Counted from the first letter of the stretch, positions 1 through 5,869 are shown. The stretch: 15,378 nucleotides of DNA from Ornithoclostridium faecigallinarum (GCA_018713665.1 DVOI01000073.1:1-15378), one strand, 5' to 3'. Notes: generated by a model from the letters alone, not told the origin. Numbers and translations are program-made.

Positions 1-121
1 CTATTTTGGGTTTTTCTTTTATATTAAAAATGTACTCATTCTCTTGACAGCTCAAAATGCAAAGAAATTTCACCGCAACGCCGTTAAGGTTGATGTAATT
101 TTTGTCAAGAGTCGCGTTCAT
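1..121 (-). CDS. possible 5' end of an unknown leftward gene, cut by the left edge
   Basis: On the minus strand an open frame begins with ATG at 121 (MNATLDKNYINLNGVAVKFL...) and stays open to the window edge, about 40 residues. It matches no family I recognise. The frame is also open upstream to another ATG near 230, so the start is uncertain, and no clear Shine-Dalgarno precedes either ATG. The plus strand has a competing open frame from the edge to about 130. This is a weak call; the missing sequence to the left would decide it. Confidence 0.3.
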   Translation of the reverse strand, partial: MNATLDKNYINLNGVAVKFLCILSCQENEYIFNIKEKPKI

Positions 122-160
122 CTTTTTTGAAAAATCTTCGAGATCGTCTGCCGCTCGGCG

Positions 161-174
161 CAAATTGCAATTTG
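161..174. promoter_or_regulatory. perfect 14-bp palindrome, operator-like
   Basis: CAAATTGCAATTTG is its own reverse complement. It lies between the possible leftward gene start at 121 and the tRNA promoter at 188, where a regulator could act on either. No regulator can be assigned. Confidence 0.35.
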
Positions 175-187
175 TGTTGCAAAACGC

Positions 188-216
188 TTGACAAATCGTT
201 CCGTTTGTGCGATTAT
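188..216 (+). promoter_or_regulatory. sigma-A promoter of tRNA-Pro
   Basis: A consensus -35 TTGACA (188-193), a 17-base spacer and a -10 GATTAT (211-216, 4 of 6 matches). Transcription would start near 223, a few bases before the tRNA 5' end at 230. Confidence 0.7.
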
Positions 217-229
217 TTGATATGCACAT

Positions 230-306
230 CGGGGTGTGGCGCAGTTTGGTAGCGCGCTTGAATGGGGTTCAAGAGGCCGCTAGTTCGAATCTAGTCACTC
301 CGACCA
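230..306 (+). tRNA. tRNA-Pro (anticodon GGG), CCA encoded
   Basis: A complete cloverleaf can be drawn. The acceptor stem is CGGGGTG (230-236) with CACTCCG (296-302). The D stem is GCGC/GCGC. The anticodon stem CTTGA (257-261)/TCAAG (269-273) encloses loop ATGGGGT, with anticodon GGG at 264-266 and G37, as expected for proline tRNAs reading CCC/CCU. The T stem GCTAG/CTAGT encloses loop TTCGAAT, and the variable loop is five bases. Discriminator A303 is followed by an encoded CCA (304-306). It is transcribed rightward from the promoter at 188-216 and ends at the hairpin at 331-374. Its 3' end is copied twice downstream. Confidence 0.95.
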
Positions 307-428
307 TTGCAGAGCCGCCCATTTTGGGGCAAGAAAAAAGGAAGACGTTCAAGCACGCCTTCCTCTTTTTTCTTTCTCCCTTTCGAGGGCGGCTCTTCCC
401 CTGCTTTCCGTAACTAGACTGTTCGAAA
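284..428. repeat. unit A of the tRNA-tail array (nested palindrome starting in the tRNA itself)
   Basis: The unit starts in the T-loop of the tRNA (TTCGAATCTAGT, 285-296) and ends with an inverted echo of it (AACTAGACTGTTCGAA, 412-427, with CTG inserted). Between these arms lie a 10-bp inverted repeat (311-320/387-396) and the terminator hairpin (331-374). The whole 145 bp could fold as one long imperfect hairpin. No protein-coding function is supported. Confidence 0.7.
331..374 (+). terminator. terminator of tRNA-Pro (unit A hairpin)
   Basis: The arm at 331-344 (AAGAAAAAAGGAAG) pairs with 359-374 apart from a two-base bulge. The inner part GGAAG-CGT/ACG-CTTCC (340-348/355-363) closes a six-base loop. 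Oligo-A upstream and oligo-T downstream make it bidirectional in form. It sits inside a further 10-bp inverted repeat, AGAGCCGCCC (311-320)/GGGCGGCTCT (387-396). Confidence 0.75.
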
Positions 429-517
429 TCGTGACGCGATCGTGTCTCGATATCTCCATATCTCGCCATCCCCTATCGGCGATCGCTATTCCGTCGCTTC
501 TCTTCGCTCCGCTCCTT

Positions 518-657
518 TCGAATCTAGTCACTCCGACCAACGCAGGCTTCGCTTGTCGAGGCACCAAAAAAAGAGAGTCCGCTGCTCGGCCTCTCTTATT
601 TTTTGTCGCCAATTTTCGCTCGCCTGCTATTCATCTGCTTAACTAGACTGTTCGAAA
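518..657. repeat. unit B: copy of the tRNA-Pro 3' end with hairpin and inverted T-arm echo
   Basis: Positions 518-539 repeat the last 22 bases of tRNA-Pro from the T-loop through CCA, without any 5' half, so this is not a tRNA gene. An inner hairpin follows: GGC...AGAGAG (560-577) against CTCTCT...GCC (591-610), with GCAGGC (542-547)/GCCTGC (622-627) outside it. The unit ends with the same inverted arm as unit A, AACTAGACTGTTCGAA (641-656). Its length, about 140 bp, is close to unit A (about 145 bp), but the inner sequence is different. Confidence 0.7.
571..604. terminator. bidirectional terminator-like hairpin in unit B
   Basis: AAGAGAG (571-577) pairs with CTCTCTT (591-597), with A-tracts before and ATTTTTT after. 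This has intrinsic-terminator form on both strands, although no gene obviously needs it. Confidence 0.5.
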
Positions 658-796
658 TTGTGACGCTCTCTTCGTTCGCTATTCCGTCAGACGCTCACGC
701 GGCTCAATACAAACGTATTTCGCCGTACCCTATCGGCGTTCGCTATTCCGTCGTTCGGCAAAATTTGCCTCTCTCCTTACGCTTTGCTCGTCCTTA

Positions 797-881
797 CGAA
801 TCTAGTCACTCCGACCATTGCAGAGCCGCCCATTTTGGGGCAAGAAAAAGAGAGCGCGTCTTGGCGTGCTCTCTCTTCTTT
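797..881. repeat. unit C: exact 53-bp copy of the tRNA-Pro 3' end and trailer, plus hairpin
   Basis: Positions 797-849 are identical to 286-338: 21 bases of tRNA 3' end plus 32 bases of trailer, offset by 511 bases. The hairpin after it (849-874) has a new stem sequence. No right-hand inverted arm is seen; the array stops just before the lipoprotein gene. The unit lacks a tRNA 5' half and cannot be a tRNA gene. Confidence 0.75.
845..878 (-). terminator. terminator of the DUF4352 lipoprotein gene (unit C hairpin)
   Basis: A ten-pair stem (849-858/865-874, one G-U pair) with loop TCTTGG. On the minus strand it is followed by an oligo-T stretch (complement of AAGAAAAA). It lies about 20 bases past the lipoprotein stop codon at 898. 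Confidence 0.7.
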
Positions 882-897
882 GATGATTGCTTTGCTT

Positions 898-1914
898 TTA
901 CTTTTCCGTCAAGTAGATTTTTGCAACATCTCCTTGTTCTCTGTCCCCAAATTCAAAATAGTAATCTCCATTGATATACGAGCTAGGAATCTCAAAGACA
1001 AACACTACCTTTTCTTCAAATCCCGAGCCTAGCTTGACCAACAGCCAAAACCCGTCATCGACATATAGTCCTGCGTCGGATACTTCATATTTGCGCGTGC
1101 CGTTGTACAATCTGAAATTCTCTGCCGTAAACGTTCTTTCCTCGCTGCCGATATTGGTTATGGTTGTTTGAATGACCAAGAACAGGTGATCGGTCGTTTC
1201 AGAGCCGATTTTCTTTGTCTCATATATGCGGTCAATTACCATTTGCATCTCTTTTGTTTTCACGGTGTCTCCGATATGATATCTGTCCTCATCGGGCGTC
1301 TCGGTTGTCGTTCCGCTTTGATTGTCATTTTTATCAAGCAAATAAATCTTGACTGCTTCCGATAAAAAACCATCGTCGACTTCAAAATAGTAATCGCCGT
1401 ATATATACGACCTCGGAATTTCATATACAAACAATGTCGTAGCGCTTAGTCCGGGACCCAGAGTCAACGAAGCCCAAAATCCATTCTCCAAATATATGCC
1501 GGAAGAGTGCGCCTCATAGGTCAATTTGCCGTTGCGCAAGTAAAAATTCGATGACGTATAGAACTTCTCTCTTGTGCTGAGATTTTCAACGCGCGCCTCA
1601 ATGACCAAAAAGACATAATCCGTCTCTTCTAAACCGATTTCTGTCGTTTCGTATACTCTGTTCACGCAGACGCGCGTGTCGCCCGTGGTCAACACATCAC
1701 CAATATGACCGACATGATCGTCGACAGGCTCGGTCGTAGTAGCCCCGTCACCTTCTTCGTCCTCTTCCGTGTCGGTATCGCTGTCGCTATCACTAAACAA
1801 AAAGCATGATGTGCCAAACAATGTCATCGACAATATCAACGACAACACGATTGCGACCAAGATTGCTTTCTTTGCTCTTACCGCGATTTCCGCTCTTCTA
1901 AAAAACTTATTCAT
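898..1914 (-). CDS. secreted lipoprotein with two DUF4352-like domains
   Basis: A 338-residue protein of unknown function. ATG at 1914 is chosen because GGAGG lies six bases upstream and the promoter -10 (1943-1948) rules out the longer frame starting at 1971. The N-terminus has a basic stretch, a hydrophobic segment (about 17-33) and a lipobox-like GTSC with Cys37, though Gly at -3 is not ideal. A very acidic Ser/Asp/Glu linker (about 41-57) leads into two tandem repeats, about 68-194 and 212-337. Both contain HIGD, R-[VI]-YET, EIP-SYI-GDYYFE and a closing KIYL. This matches the DUF4352 (telokin-like, immunoglobulin-fold) pattern of Gram-positive surface lipoproteins. It is more AT-rich than the glycosidase genes and is divergent from an XRE regulator. 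Confidence 0.8.
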   Translation of the reverse strand: MNKFFRRAEIAVRAKKAILVAIVLSLILSMTLFGTSCFLFSDSDSDTDTEEDEEGDGATTTEPVDDHVGHIGDVLTTGDTRVCVNRVYETTEIGLEETDYVFLVIEARVENLSTREKFYTSSNFYLRNGKLTYEAHSSGIYLENGFWASLTLGPGLSATTLFVYEIPRSYIYGDYYFEVDDGFLSEAVKIYLLDKNDNQSGTTTETPDEDRYHIGDTVKTKEMQMVIDRIYETKKIGSETTDHLFLVIQTTITNIGSEERTFTAENFRLYNGTRKYEVSDAGLYVDDGFWLLVKLGSGFEEKVVFVFEIPSSYINGDYYFEFGDREQGDVAKIYLTEK

Positions 1915-1940
1915 ATCACTCCTCCGTGGTTTTATATCTC

Positions 1941-1952
1941 TAATTATAATTA
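1941..1952. promoter_or_regulatory. 12-bp palindrome, candidate XRE operator
   Basis: TAATTATAATTA is a perfect palindrome over the lipoprotein -10. A near copy, TAATTATAATA, lies at 1978-1988 over the -10 of the divergent regulator gene. Two matching sites, each covering one start region, suggest that the neighbouring XRE protein could shut off both. AT-richness alone could also produce such sequences. Confidence 0.4.
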
Positions 1953-1971
1953 GTTGCAGCGGTTTTGTCAA
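1943..1971 (-). promoter_or_regulatory. consensus sigma-A promoter of the DUF4352 lipoprotein gene
   Basis: On the minus strand a perfect TTGACA (1966-1971) and a perfect TATAAT (1943-1948) are separated by exactly 17 bases. The -10 lies inside the palindrome TAATTATAATTA (1941-1952), a candidate repressor site. Confidence 0.85.
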
Positions 1972-1993
1972 TAATTTTAATTATAATAGGCTT

Positions 1994-2221
1994 ATGAACT
2001 CCATCGCCGAATTTGACAGAAAGATCTTTGCCGAACGTCTCAAAGAATTACGCACGGAACGCGGCTTGGGACAAAATTCCCTTGCAAATACGCTCGGTTT
2101 GAGCAATGCTTCGATCAGCTATTGGGAGACGTGCAAGCAAGAACCGACCGTCGGAGCTCTGTACAAATTGGCGGTTTTCTTTGAAGTCTCCGCCGACTAT
2201 TTGCTGGGGCTTGAGGACTGA
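1994..2221 (+). CDS. XRE-family helix-turn-helix transcriptional regulator
   Basis: A 75-residue protein that is almost entirely one HTH_3/XRE (Cro/C1-type) DNA-binding domain, residues about 10-70. The recognition region GQNSLANTLGLSNASISYWE is followed by the typical end PTVGALYKLAVFFEVSADYLLG. There is no ligand or oligomerisation domain. The frame is open upstream to 1769, but that part overlaps the divergent gene and its promoter, so ATG at 1994 is taken. A perfect -10 TATAAT (1982-1987) ends only six bases before the ATG, and only a poor AGG at 1988-1990 could serve as ribosome binding site, so the mRNA may be leaderless. It probably regulates itself and the divergent lipoprotein. Confidence 0.88.
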   Translation: MNSIAEFDRKIFAERLKELRTERGLGQNSLANTLGLSNASISYWETCKQEPTVGALYKLAVFFEVSADYLLGLED

Positions 2222-2259
2222 TATTTTGTCGTTTTGACATTATATTTGGTTATTTGCCT

Positions 2260-2288
2260 CGTTTCAGTCCGTTCAAACGCCGTTTTTT
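2260..2288 (+). terminator. possible weak terminator after the XRE gene
   Basis: CGTTT (2260-2264) can pair with AAACG (2275-2279), with a T6 run at 2283-2288. The stem is short, so this is tentative. Confidence 0.3.
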
Positions 2289-2316
2289 CCGCCGTTATCC
2301 CCCCGGTTTAAGTCGC

Positions 2317-2345
2317 TTGATTTGCTTTTGTTTATATGCTAAACT
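2317..2345 (+). promoter_or_regulatory. likely promoter of the GH26 gene
   Basis: TTGATT (2317-2322), 17 bases, TAAACT (2340-2345); each box matches consensus at 4 of 6 positions. The GH26 start is 18 bases further on. Confidence 0.45.
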
Positions 2346-2363
2346 TATTTTTGAGGGCGAATT

Positions 2364-3527
2364 ATGAAATATTTCTTTATAGTTTTGACGTTGACGCTTG
2401 TCTTGGCGGCGAGCCTTTGCGGATGTCTGCAATGGCTCGAGATCCCCGACGAACACTATTCGCAGGCGAGTGCGGAGCTCATCAATGAAAACGCGAGCGA
2501 CAACGCGCGCGAGCTGATGCGCTATCTCAAAAGTATTTACGGCAAAAATACGCTTGCAGGGCAATATATCAACGAGTACGAGGACTTCACCGCTCCCGAA
2601 TTTTGCTCCGTCCCCGGCGACCCGACGACAAGCACCGTCTTCCTTGCCAACGAGTTGCGCGCGGTCAACGACGTGACCGGCGAATATCCGGCGATGATCG
2701 GGCTGGACGTGTCGGGCATCGAGTGCGGCGAGAGGTGTTTCAGCGTCGAACAGGCAATGGAATGGCACGACGCCGGCGGCATAGTCACGCTGTGCTGGCA
2801 TTGGAAGGTGGACAATCTCGACGGCAAACCGCGCGAATTTTACACCGAAAAGACGGCGTTCGATCTGTCCGCCGCCCTCGCTGACAAGGACGGCGAACTC
2901 TACAAGTCGCTGATCGCGGACATCGACGCGGTGTCCGAGCGTCTCAAAGTCCTCGCCGACGCGGACGTGCCGGTGCTTTGGCGTCCTCTCCACGAGGCGA
3001 GCGGCGGTTGGTTTTGGTGGGGCGCGCAGGGCGCGGACGCCTACAAGCAGCTTTGGGACATCTTGCTCGAGCGGATGATCGGCGTCCATCACCTCGACAA
3101 TCTGATCTGGGTCTGGAACGGACAAGATCCCGATTGGTACGTCGGCGACGACAAGTGCGACATCGTCGGCGACGACCCCTATTACGACTACAACGAGCGC
3201 AAAGAATATCTCAAAGACACCGCAAACTCGCTGCGCTTCAAAAAGAGCTATTCGGCGGCTTCGACCAAGATGATCATGATGAGCGAAAACGACTTCGTCT
3301 TCGACATCGACGCTGCGTGGGAGGGCAACACACGCTGGCTGACCTTCTGCACTTGGTGCCGCGAGTTCGTCTGCGTCTACGAACCGGACGCCGACGGCAA
3401 CATGCGCACTCAGCCCGCTTACAGCGAGATGTGCTCGACGCGCGAAGAGCTCGCCGCCGCCTACGGCAACCCCAAGACAGTGACGCTGTCCCGCCTTATC
3501 GAGAGCGGCGAGTATCGCCCGGCGTAG
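2364..3527 (+). CDS. GH26 endo-glycanase lipoprotein (beta-mannanase family)
   Basis: A 387-residue protein. The lipoprotein signal has a hydrophobic segment at 3-18 and a lipobox LCG-Cys21. Residues about 45-385 form a GH26 TIM-barrel. WRPLHE (206-211) supplies the acid/base Glu211, followed by the typical aromatic cluster GGWFWWG. The strand with MMSEN supplies the probable nucleophile Glu308. VWNGQDPDWYVGDD is also typical. GH26 enzymes mainly cut beta-1,4-mannan, with some acting on xylan or mixed-linked glucan, by a retaining mechanism; the exact substrate cannot be read here. The ribosome binding site GAGGG lies at 2353-2357. No carbohydrate-binding module is seen. It appears monocistronic and shares a terminator with the convergent GH18 gene. 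Confidence 0.9.
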   Translation: MKYFFIVLTLTLVLAASLCGCLQWLEIPDEHYSQASAELINENASDNARELMRYLKSIYGKNTLAGQYINEYEDFTAPEFCSVPGDPTTSTVFLANELRAVNDVTGEYPAMIGLDVSGIECGERCFSVEQAMEWHDAGGIVTLCWHWKVDNLDGKPREFYTEKTAFDLSAALADKDGELYKSLIADIDAVSERLKVLADADVPVLWRPLHEASGGWFWWGAQGADAYKQLWDILLERMIGVHHLDNLIWVWNGQDPDWYVGDDKCDIVGDDPYYDYNERKEYLKDTANSLRFKKSYSAASTKMIMMSENDFVFDIDAAWEGNTRWLTFCTWCREFVCVYEPDADGNMRTQPAYSEMCSTREELAAAYGNPKTVTLSRLIESGEYRPA

Positions 3528-3576
3528 TGCGGCAGCCGATCTCTTCCCGACCGACATATTTTCAACGACAAAAAGA

Positions 3577-3608
3577 ACGGAGCAAACACGCTCCGTCCTT
3601 TGTTTTTT
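3577..3608. terminator. bidirectional terminator between GH26 and GH18 genes
   Basis: ACGGAGC (3577-3583) pairs with GCTCCGT (3590-3596) around a six-base loop. A T-rich run (3598-3608) follows on the plus strand and an A-rich run (3570-3577) precedes it, so it can serve both convergent genes. Confidence 0.8.
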
Positions 3609-3624
3609 AGCGATATGTATGCGC

Positions 3625-5130
3625 TTATTGCGCCAAAGCCGCCCTGTCTTCGACCGCCGCGGCGATCGCTCCGGTCAACGACCTGTCGAGGTTCTCGGTG
3701 TCGTCGCACGCCATGTGCCAGATCATGATGCCGCCGAGTCCGAGGTCGATCGCATAGCTCGTCTTGTCATAGATCATCTGCCTGTCGTTGAAGTAGTTGG
3801 GCGCGTTGCCCTGCTTGCCGTCGCTGTTGGTGTACGGCTCGGGGAAGGTGTAGACGTTGGACGGCGTCAGCACCGAACTGACTACCTTGTAGTTGCCCCA
3901 AAATGAATCTTTGTCCGTCGGACGGGAATAGAACGGCACACCGAGATGCACCTTTGACATATCGGCGCCGTTGGCGCGGCAGTTCTCGACGACTTGATAG
4001 CACGCCTTGTAGAAAGTGGAATGATAGCCCCTGTCGTCGAACAGATCGTACGCCATCACCTCGATTTGGTCGAGCGCGTCCATATACTCGCGTTTGAACG
4101 TAAACTCGCCCATACACCAATCGGCGATCGCCGCGGTCAGCAGCTTGTGACCGTCATATTTTTCGTCGAGCGCGGCGCGCAGCGATATGAGATATTCGCC
4201 GTAAATGCGATAGTCTTTCGATGACGACGGATATTCGTAATCGAACGAGACGCCGTCCACGCCCCACTCGTCGATGAACGCGAGGATGTTCTCGGTCAGC
4301 TTCGCCGCGTTGTCTCCCATCGCGGCGTTGTGGCGGTCGATCGTGTTGTCGTACCCGTCAGCGGAGATATCGTTTTTGTTGCCCAACAATGTCACGACGA
4401 TCTCGGCGTCGGGCGCCATACCGCGCAGTTTGTCGAGGGCGTAGCGAAAGTCCGCTTTGCCGTCGCCGTCGCGATTTGAGACGTCCTTATAGACGATCGA
4501 ACCATCGCCCTTGAAATAAACGCCTGCGATCATATTGAATTGAGTGACCTGTTCGAACACCTCGGTATAGCTCTCGTCGATACCGCCGTCCTGATCGCCG
4601 TAACTGCCGTCCTCGAGCCCCTCGTCCGCATCGAGCACGGGTGCGCAGAGCGAATCGACGGTGATGTAACCCATGATGCGGAAGTCGTCCTTTGCCTGCT
4701 TGTCGATCATGTACGCCTCGAGGCTGTCCAATTTCCAGCCGCCGTCGCAGCTGTCCGCCCTGACGACGATCTCGGACGCGGAGACAGGCTCGAACGAACA
4801 TACGCGATACTCCTCGATCAGGTCGCTCGAATAAAACGGCTCGCTTTCGCCGTCCTTATAAAGTGAGAATTGGGTGATCTCGCTCCCCCTTTCGCGCAGC
4901 ACGAGCGTGTTGAACTCGATCTCTTTCCCGAACGAAAACACAGCCTCGCCGCCTTCGCCGCCGGACGCGACTTCAAACTCGCCGTCCGCCGCCAGATTTT
5001 GGTAATTTGCGGCGATCTCGTCGGGGGTCGCGACGGGAGCGCAACCGGAAAATGCGGCCGCTGCGACCGGGATCGCGATCGCGACGACCGCAAGCAGCGC
5101 CACTATCTTTTTCGTTACGGTCTTCTGCAT
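3625..5130 (-). CDS. GH18 family glycosidase lipoprotein with N-terminal discoidin-like domain
   Basis: A 501-residue protein. The signal peptide is followed by Ser-Gly-Cys30 (lipid attachment). Residues about 50-142 look like a short galactose-binding/F5-8C (CBM32-like) beta-sandwich (FNTLVLRE...FSLY...VSASEIVVRAD...LDSLEAYMID). Residues about 150-490 form the GH18 barrel. The motif is DGVSFDYE (292-299): Asp297 and catalytic Glu299 are present, but the second Asp of DGxDxDxE is Ser295. MAYDLFDD (359-366) and Trp471 (IMIWHMACDD) are further GH18 landmarks. The family includes chitinases and endo-beta-N-acetylglucosaminidases; the substrate is not decidable here. AGGAGG lies just before the ATG. 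Transcribed alone from a consensus promoter. Confidence 0.92.
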   Translation of the reverse strand: MQKTVTKKIVALLAVVAIAIPVAAAAFSGCAPVATPDEIAANYQNLAADGEFEVASGGEGGEAVFSFGKEIEFNTLVLRERGSEITQFSLYKDGESEPFYSSDLIEEYRVCSFEPVSASEIVVRADSCDGGWKLDSLEAYMIDKQAKDDFRIMGYITVDSLCAPVLDADEGLEDGSYGDQDGGIDESYTEVFEQVTQFNMIAGVYFKGDGSIVYKDVSNRDGDGKADFRYALDKLRGMAPDAEIVVTLLGNKNDISADGYDNTIDRHNAAMGDNAAKLTENILAFIDEWGVDGVSFDYEYPSSSKDYRIYGEYLISLRAALDEKYDGHKLLTAAIADWCMGEFTFKREYMDALDQIEVMAYDLFDDRGYHSTFYKACYQVVENCRANGADMSKVHLGVPFYSRPTDKDSFWGNYKVVSSVLTPSNVYTFPEPYTNSDGKQGNAPNYFNDRQMIYDKTSYAIDLGLGGIMIWHMACDDTENLDRSLTGAIAAAVEDRAALAQ

Positions 5131-5158
5131 GATTTTCCTCCTGATGCTCGATGAATTT

Positions 5159-5188
5159 ATTATATCGTGCGCGGACGCGGTCTGTCAA
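5159..5188 (-). promoter_or_regulatory. consensus promoter of the GH18 gene
   Basis: On the minus strand TTGACA (5183-5188), 18 bases, TATAAT (5159-5164): both boxes perfect. The -35 lies directly against the T-tract of the upstream terminator. Confidence 0.85.
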
Positions 5189-5191
5189 CAC

Positions 5192-5216
5192 AAAAAAAGA
5201 CCGCCCGAAGGCGGTC
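5192..5216 (-). terminator. terminator of the DUF1508 gene, UUCG tetraloop
   Basis: GACCGCC (5199-5205) pairs with GGCGGTC (5210-5216). On the minus strand the loop is TTCG closed by C-G, an extra-stable tetraloop, followed by T7 (complement of 5192-5198). It lies 13 bases past the stop of the gene at 5230. Confidence 0.88.
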
Positions 5217-5229
5217 CGTGCGGACGTTC

Positions 5230-5619
5230 CTATTCCTCTTTGACAACCTCGGCTTCCGCCGCCCATTTAGCAAGCGAAGCGATGCCCTTTTTGCAGCTGT
5301 CCTTGGACGCATAGCCGTCCTCGGAGGTGCAGATGAGCTCGCCGTTGCTCGCTTTGAGTCGATAGCGGTATTTGCCCGCCTTGTCCATGTAGATCTCGAA
5401 CTTGGGATTGGTGAGCTGTTCAAATTTCTGCAATGTCTGATCTTCGATCTTTGCGCCCGTATTCCTGCGCACGCTCTCGATACCGGCTTTGCATGCCGAA
5501 AAGCTGGAATACCCGGTGCCGCCGCTGACGGCGATGGTCTCCTTGTTGGAAGCTTTGAGACGATAGTTCCAATAGCCCTTGGCGGTCTTGTAACATACGA
5601 ATTGTCCTTTTGCTGCCAT
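5230..5619 (-). CDS. two-repeat DUF1508 (YegP/UPF0339-like) small protein
   Basis: A 129-residue soluble protein made of two tandem copies of the DUF1508 unit, about 6-55 and 72-120. Both copies carry F-x-Y/C-x-x-K/D...YRLKASN followed by a GY-S-x-x-x-C-K-x-G-I segment, as in the DUF1508 family. The family is widespread, often small, and of poorly defined function; E. coli YegP has the same tandem layout. There is no signal peptide, so it is probably cytoplasmic. AGAGG lies upstream of ATG 5619 at good spacing. It has its own promoter and terminator and no operon partner; placement between two glycosidase genes does not by itself suggest a joint role. Confidence 0.92.
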   Translation of the reverse strand: MAAKGQFVCYKTAKGYWNYRLKASNKETIAVSGGTGYSSFSACKAGIESVRRNTGAKIEDQTLQKFEQLTNPKFEIYMDKAGKYRYRLKASNGELICTSEDGYASKDSCKKGIASLAKWAAEAEVVKEE

Positions 5620-5661
5620 AGTACACCTCTCTTTTGTGTATTGCGGTCCCCCGCATTTTCA

Positions 5662-5690
5662 ATTGTACAACATCGGCAGTGATTTTTCAA
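5662..5690 (-). promoter_or_regulatory. promoter of the DUF1508 gene
   Basis: On the minus strand TTGAAA (5685-5690), 17 bases, TACAAT (5662-5667); each box matches 5 of 6. Confidence 0.75.
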
Positions 5691-5840
5691 CCCCTCAATG
5701 TAAAATCGAGGTAAAACTTTGGCGCGCGGCTTTGAAGACAAAATAAATCGTTTTTGACAAACCTACCTATTTTTTCGTCCCCGTGTCGATAATATATGAT
5801 TTTCGTTCTCATGCGGCGACGGAGCGCATGTCTTTTGAGG

Positions 5841-5869
5841 TTGACTTGCCGCCCATGTCAATGTATAAT
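5841..5869 (+). promoter_or_regulatory. promoter of the GH16 gene
   Basis: TTGACT (5841-5846), 17 bases, TATAAT (5864-5869). It lies inside the longer open frame beginning at 5783, which supports the later start at 5894. Confidence 0.8.

Larger units (their letters stand above)
307..897. other. 591-bp gene-free stretch made of tRNA-tail repeat modules
   Basis: This stretch holds the rest of unit A, units B and C, and two spacers. The spacers share blocks: 411-437 matches 640-666 in 26 of 27 bases, and 471-496 matches 728-753 in 25 of 26. A shorter piece, TTCGCTATTCCGTC, recurs at 675-688. Each spacer ends in a similar CTTCGCTCC/CTTTGCTCG-like stretch just before the next tRNA tail. Open frames here are short and read through tRNA sequence (antisense peptides containing VGVTRFE), so I call none. 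Confidence 0.7.

Noticed and set aside
269..612. Short minus-strand frames with peptides containing VGVTRFE next to the tRNA
   Set aside because: They translate the antisense of the tRNA-Pro 3' end and its copies; no ribosome binding site or domain supports a protein. Such tRNA-antisense peptides are a common annotation artefact.
518..817. Units B and C as additional tRNA genes
   Set aside because: They contain only the T-loop-to-CCA part; D-arm, anticodon arm and 5' acceptor strand are absent.
284..881. CRISPR array
   Set aside because: Repeats are few, mosaic and tRNA-derived, the period varies (232 and 279 bp), and there is no cas gene.
2295..3557. 420-codon frame antisense to the GH26 gene
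   Set aside because: It lies wholly over a well-supported GH26 gene with catalytic motifs and arises from the GC-rich codon pattern.
5810..5830. CATGCG-N9-CGCATG inverted repeat upstream of the GH16 promoter as an operator
   Set aside because: It is only six pairs, in GC-rich DNA, and is not repeated at the other glycosidase promoters.
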